NCBI GenBank assembly: GCA_032718475.1
Contig: JAUCBJ010001081.1
Location: 1 to 32,181 of the forward strand
Length of the DNA stretch: 32,181 nt
From: Nemertoderma westbladi
Lineage: Eukaryota > Xenacoelomorpha > Nemertodermatida > Nemertodermatidae
Direction: 5' to 3'
A model generated the notes under the pieces. It was not told where the DNA came from, searched no databases, and saw only the letters and a program-made list of their open reading frames with translations. Positions 29,759 to 32,181 of the stretch are shown piece after piece (the first letter of the stretch is position 1; the number at the start of each line of letters is the position of its first letter). The position numbers and the translations under genes were made by a program.

Positions 29759-30485
29759 AGTAAAAGGATAGTGTATCTTGCATGAAGGCTTGCTCGCCTC
29801 ATGTTCACGAGAGAATTATCATATCCTATAATGAGTGAGTGAATATTAGAACCATTTAAAGTGAAAGGTCACATTGAGTGAGAGGCAACAATGGAAGTGT
29901 AAGGCATCCTCTGGGATTTACCCTCACCTGTGTATATTGGTGTATAACGTATTATATTTTGGCCCCATTTTCTATGGCCTATTGTTGTTTGGTAAACCAA
30001 TCCCAGATGGCTTTCCTTCCATTCATATATGACGAGAGCAGGATGACATTAGATTCATTCTGTCGATATAACTTTGTAGAAACGTTACATAGTTTTCACC
30101 GTTCTTTCGTTCGTTTGTTTGTTGTTTGATTCGACTTGTTTCACGAACTGAACTTTTTGTACTCTATTCAGTGACCTATTGGTCACTGAACTTAACTATT
30201 ATTGTTCTAATTGAACTGAACGTACAGTGCATTTGTACTGTACGTGTTATAAGTCATTTGTTTGAAGGAAGGGAGCGTCATCATATGATTGTGCACTGGT
30301 GCCGTTTATACATATTGAACATTAAAGTAACTAGGACTTGAACTGAGTTTTCTTGACGAACGAAACGGACGCGTAGAAACGACGTTCTTAGAGGGAAAGA
30401 ATATCGACGGAACAAAGTGAAAACTATCTCGTTGAAAACAACAACGTGTAGCCGAATTAACGAACTTGAATAGATTTGATCTTCA

Positions 30486-31955
30486 ATGTCTAGCGCCAAC
30501 CGAACGCCATCAACGAACCATCCATCAGTGGAAACGAGCTCGGACCTCATTGATATGAGGGATGAGCCCAGACGAGTATCAGTCGTGGATGGCAGGATCG
30601 AGTCGGGCCGAGAACTCGCCCGAACCCCGAGAACGAACCCAACACAAGCGGAGGGCGCCTGGCAACCAACAACGAGCCCAGGCGGTGTGGCACGCTCAAT
30701 TCCTGGGGCTGCTAGAGCAAGCATCGGCGCTCGCTTACGCACTAGCAGCTTGGTGGGAACTGGGCAGGGGCCACCCACTCAACCAGAACGAGCTGTCCTC
30801 CCAACTCACGAACCTGAACCGGCCAATATTCGACACGAACCTGAAAGAACCTCGACACAGACAACACGACCCAAAGACCCCCAGATCCAACGATCATCAC
30901 GATCACAACGAAGTGCTGTTCTGATTGACCCCCAACAACCAGAGATCCTTAAACGACGATCTCAACGAGCAGAACTGACTCTGTTTGGAACTGTTGAGAA
31001 CCCAACTGGTGAACTGCCGGTGGAACCGGAGCTAAGTATACTTTTAAATAAAATAACGGTCTACATAGATCATTTACGTGCGTGCGGAGAGGAACAAAGG
31101 GCTGTTGAGATTGAAGACCGGGTCAAAGCCCAGTGTCAATCTCGAGAGACCCGTTCCAATCCAAACGTTAGGAGGGAACCCAGAGGAACCCAGAGTGAAG
31201 ATCTAAGGGAGGGAGACCCGACCCCAAGCATTATCACCGAGGTGCCACGCGTTGATCCAGAGGATTCTGTGTCCCAGGTGACACCAGACTCCATCTGGGA
31301 GAACGTCCCTAGGCAGAATGATCGTGTTTCAGGGGTCGGATCTATACACTCATCCACGATCAATCGAATGAGAATGAATGCAGGGATTGAACAAGCAAGA
31401 ATGGAGCTAGCGGATGGCATGAGAGAACAAGAGCGTGAGTTAGAGAGAGAACATAAAAGGAGAGTAAGTGAACGTGAACTGGAAAGAATAGAAAAAGAGG
31501 AACGTGAGGAACGTGAGAAAAGGGAATGTGACAAAAGGGAACGAGAGAGAAGGGAACGAGTACAAAAGATAGCAGATGAGATGGAACGGGATAAAAGGGA
31601 AGGTGAGATTGAAAGGGAACGGGCAAGGGCCAAGAGGGAAATGGTTCGGCTAAATGCAGAACAGTGCATATTACGTATGGAAGAGGAGGCATCTCAACTT
31701 GGAATTTCCCAGAGGGGAAATAAAACCAAGTGTGATTCAATGAATATACTAACTACTGTAGAACCCAATAACCTAACTACTGTAGAACCCAATAACCGAG
31801 AAATTGAAAGTAACCTTCTAGCCATAGAAACACCCCGTTATCCATCACCCGTATGTAGAATATCAGCGCGTACAGTAAAGAAACCTGTTATTACATCAAC
31901 ACCCGAATATTGTATTAGTAGCAGAACACCAGCAATGACCTTTAATCACAATTAA
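30486..31955 (+). CDS. 489-residue charged coiled-coil protein, unknown
   Basis: The start is ATG 30486. Residues 1-165 are low-complexity, rich in Arg/Pro/Thr/Ser. A short helical segment lies at about 180-215 (PELSILLNKITVYIDHLRAC). A long Glu/Arg coiled coil at about 300-405 carries runs such as EREHKRRVSERELERIEKEE. The tail includes an exact 8-residue duplication from a perfect 24-bp tandem repeat at 31749-31796. No catalytic motif or zinc knuckle is seen. A single long exon followed after 70 bases by another ORF on the same strand resembles the ORF1 (Gag-like) plus ORF2 layout of a retroelement, but no RT, integrase or LTR can be shown here. It could equally be an exon of a host gene. 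Confidence 0.6.
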   Translation: MSSANRTPSTNHPSVETSSDLIDMRDEPRRVSVVDGRIESGRELARTPRTNPTQAEGAWQPTTSPGGVARSIPGAARASIGARLRTSSLVGTGQGPPTQPERAVLPTHEPEPANIRHEPERTSTQTTRPKDPQIQRSSRSQRSAVLIDPQQPEILKRRSQRAELTLFGTVENPTGELPVEPELSILLNKITVYIDHLRACGEEQRAVEIEDRVKAQCQSRETRSNPNVRREPRGTQSEDLREGDPTPSIITEVPRVDPEDSVSQVTPDSIWENVPRQNDRVSGVGSIHSSTINRMRMNAGIEQARMELADGMREQERELEREHKRRVSERELERIEKEEREEREKRECDKRERERRERVQKIADEMERDKREGEIERERARAKREMVRLNAEQCILRMEEEASQLGISQRGNKTKCDSMNILTTVEPNNLTTVEPNNREIESNLLAIETPRYPSPVCRISARTVKKPVITSTPEYCISSRTPAMTFNHN

Positions 31956-32025
31956 TCATTTATAATGGTTTTAGTTTAAAAGTTTTTACTTTGTTTGTTT
32001 GATTTACAATAAAATAAATTAAATA

Positions 32026-32181
32026 ATGTCTTCCGATTCCGAAATGGTTATGCCGATAGTAAGACATTCATTTTTTGCAGAAGATGGCGAGCCCTATATT
32101 ATTATTGATTATACAATTTACCGCCGGGGAGATGATAAATATAAAATCGATTTTTCTGAAAAAGCCAGGAAAGTTTTAACC
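32026..32181 (+). CDS. ORF running off the right edge, unknown
   Basis: ATG 32026 in a good context (AAATAATG) opens 52 codons without a stop up to the window end, starting MSSDSEMVMPIVRHSFF. It is acidic at first and then mixed. No family is recognisable from this much. It lies 70 bases downstream of the 489-residue ORF, in the same direction; an AATAAA occurs in the gap. It may be the second ORF of the same unit. Confidence 0.45.
   Translation, partial: MSSDSEMVMPIVRHSFFAEDGEPYIIIDYTIYRRGDDKYKIDFSEKARKVLT

Larger units (their letters stand above)
27633..30485. other. Repeat-rich non-coding stretch
   Basis: I see no gene here. It is AT-rich with multiple TACCGGTA palindromes, several small repeats (listed separately) and AT dinucleotide runs near 29000 and 29435. 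Short frames such as minus strand 28173-27895 and 28570-28349 have no recognisable features. The last kilobase should contain the promoter of the ORF at 30486. Confidence 0.45.

Noticed and set aside
29878-30341. Two plus-strand frames of 83 and 71 codons upstream of the 489-codon ORF
   Set aside because: Low-information AT-rich frames with no domain and no continuity with the downstream ORF.

Overview
The window is eukaryotic, from an invertebrate metazoan genome, probably a ciliated marine-type animal. It holds an intraflagellar-transport gene (IFT70/TTC30) with a clear spliceosomal 5' splice site and a MYND-finger HIF prolyl hydroxylase (EGLN). Intergenic DNA is AT-rich, full of short palindromes (TAGGCCTA, ATACCGGTAT), minisatellites and retroelements. 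I cannot place the phylum from sequence alone. There is no bacterial operon structure, CRISPR array, rRNA or tRNA that I can see.

Layout. 1-210: 30-bp minisatellite running off the left edge. 664-2239: 1.6-kb, mainly 24-bp minisatellite. 2694-3845 (-): first coding exon of IFT70, ending at a splice donor; the rest of the gene is not in the window, so the minisatellites lie in its intron or beyond a break. 4424-5397: AT-rich foldback element with arrays of a near-palindromic 15-bp unit at its ends. 5469-18507: nested retrotransposons. A full-length CR1-like LINE on the - strand (5529-18447) is bounded by a perfect 60-bp direct repeat that looks like its target-site duplication. Its ORF2 is split by a complete Ty3/Gypsy element on the + strand (6243-13574) with two apparently identical 414-bp LTRs, a PBS, a PPT, a 4-bp target duplication and one uninterrupted 1840-codon Gag-Pol frame. 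18714-19994 (-): uninterrupted EGLN-type HIF prolyl hydroxylase. 21195-27632: long inverted repeat (arms about 1.2 kb) enclosing a frameshifted, unrecognised gene remnant, with a 5'-truncated RTE-like LINE inserted in the right arm. 27633-30485: repeat-rich, no recognisable gene. 30486-31955 (+): 489-codon charged coiled-coil protein, followed 70 bases later by a second ORF that runs off the right edge.

What stands out. (i) LINE ORF1 and ORF2 lie in the same frame, separated by one UGA followed by CUA, a known readthrough context, and immediately by about 39 in-phase copies of a 30-bp repeat that codes a Thr/Pro/Ala-rich linker before the endonuclease. (ii) The Gypsy Gag also carries an in-frame minisatellite (nine 13-residue Arg/Ser/Thr/Pro units). 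(iii) The two retroelements form an unusually clear nested pair, and with the Gypsy element notionally removed LINE ORF2 keeps one frame across the site. (iv) The EGLN gene has no intron. (v) The right-edge ORF pair may be the start of an element or gene pair that I do not recognise.
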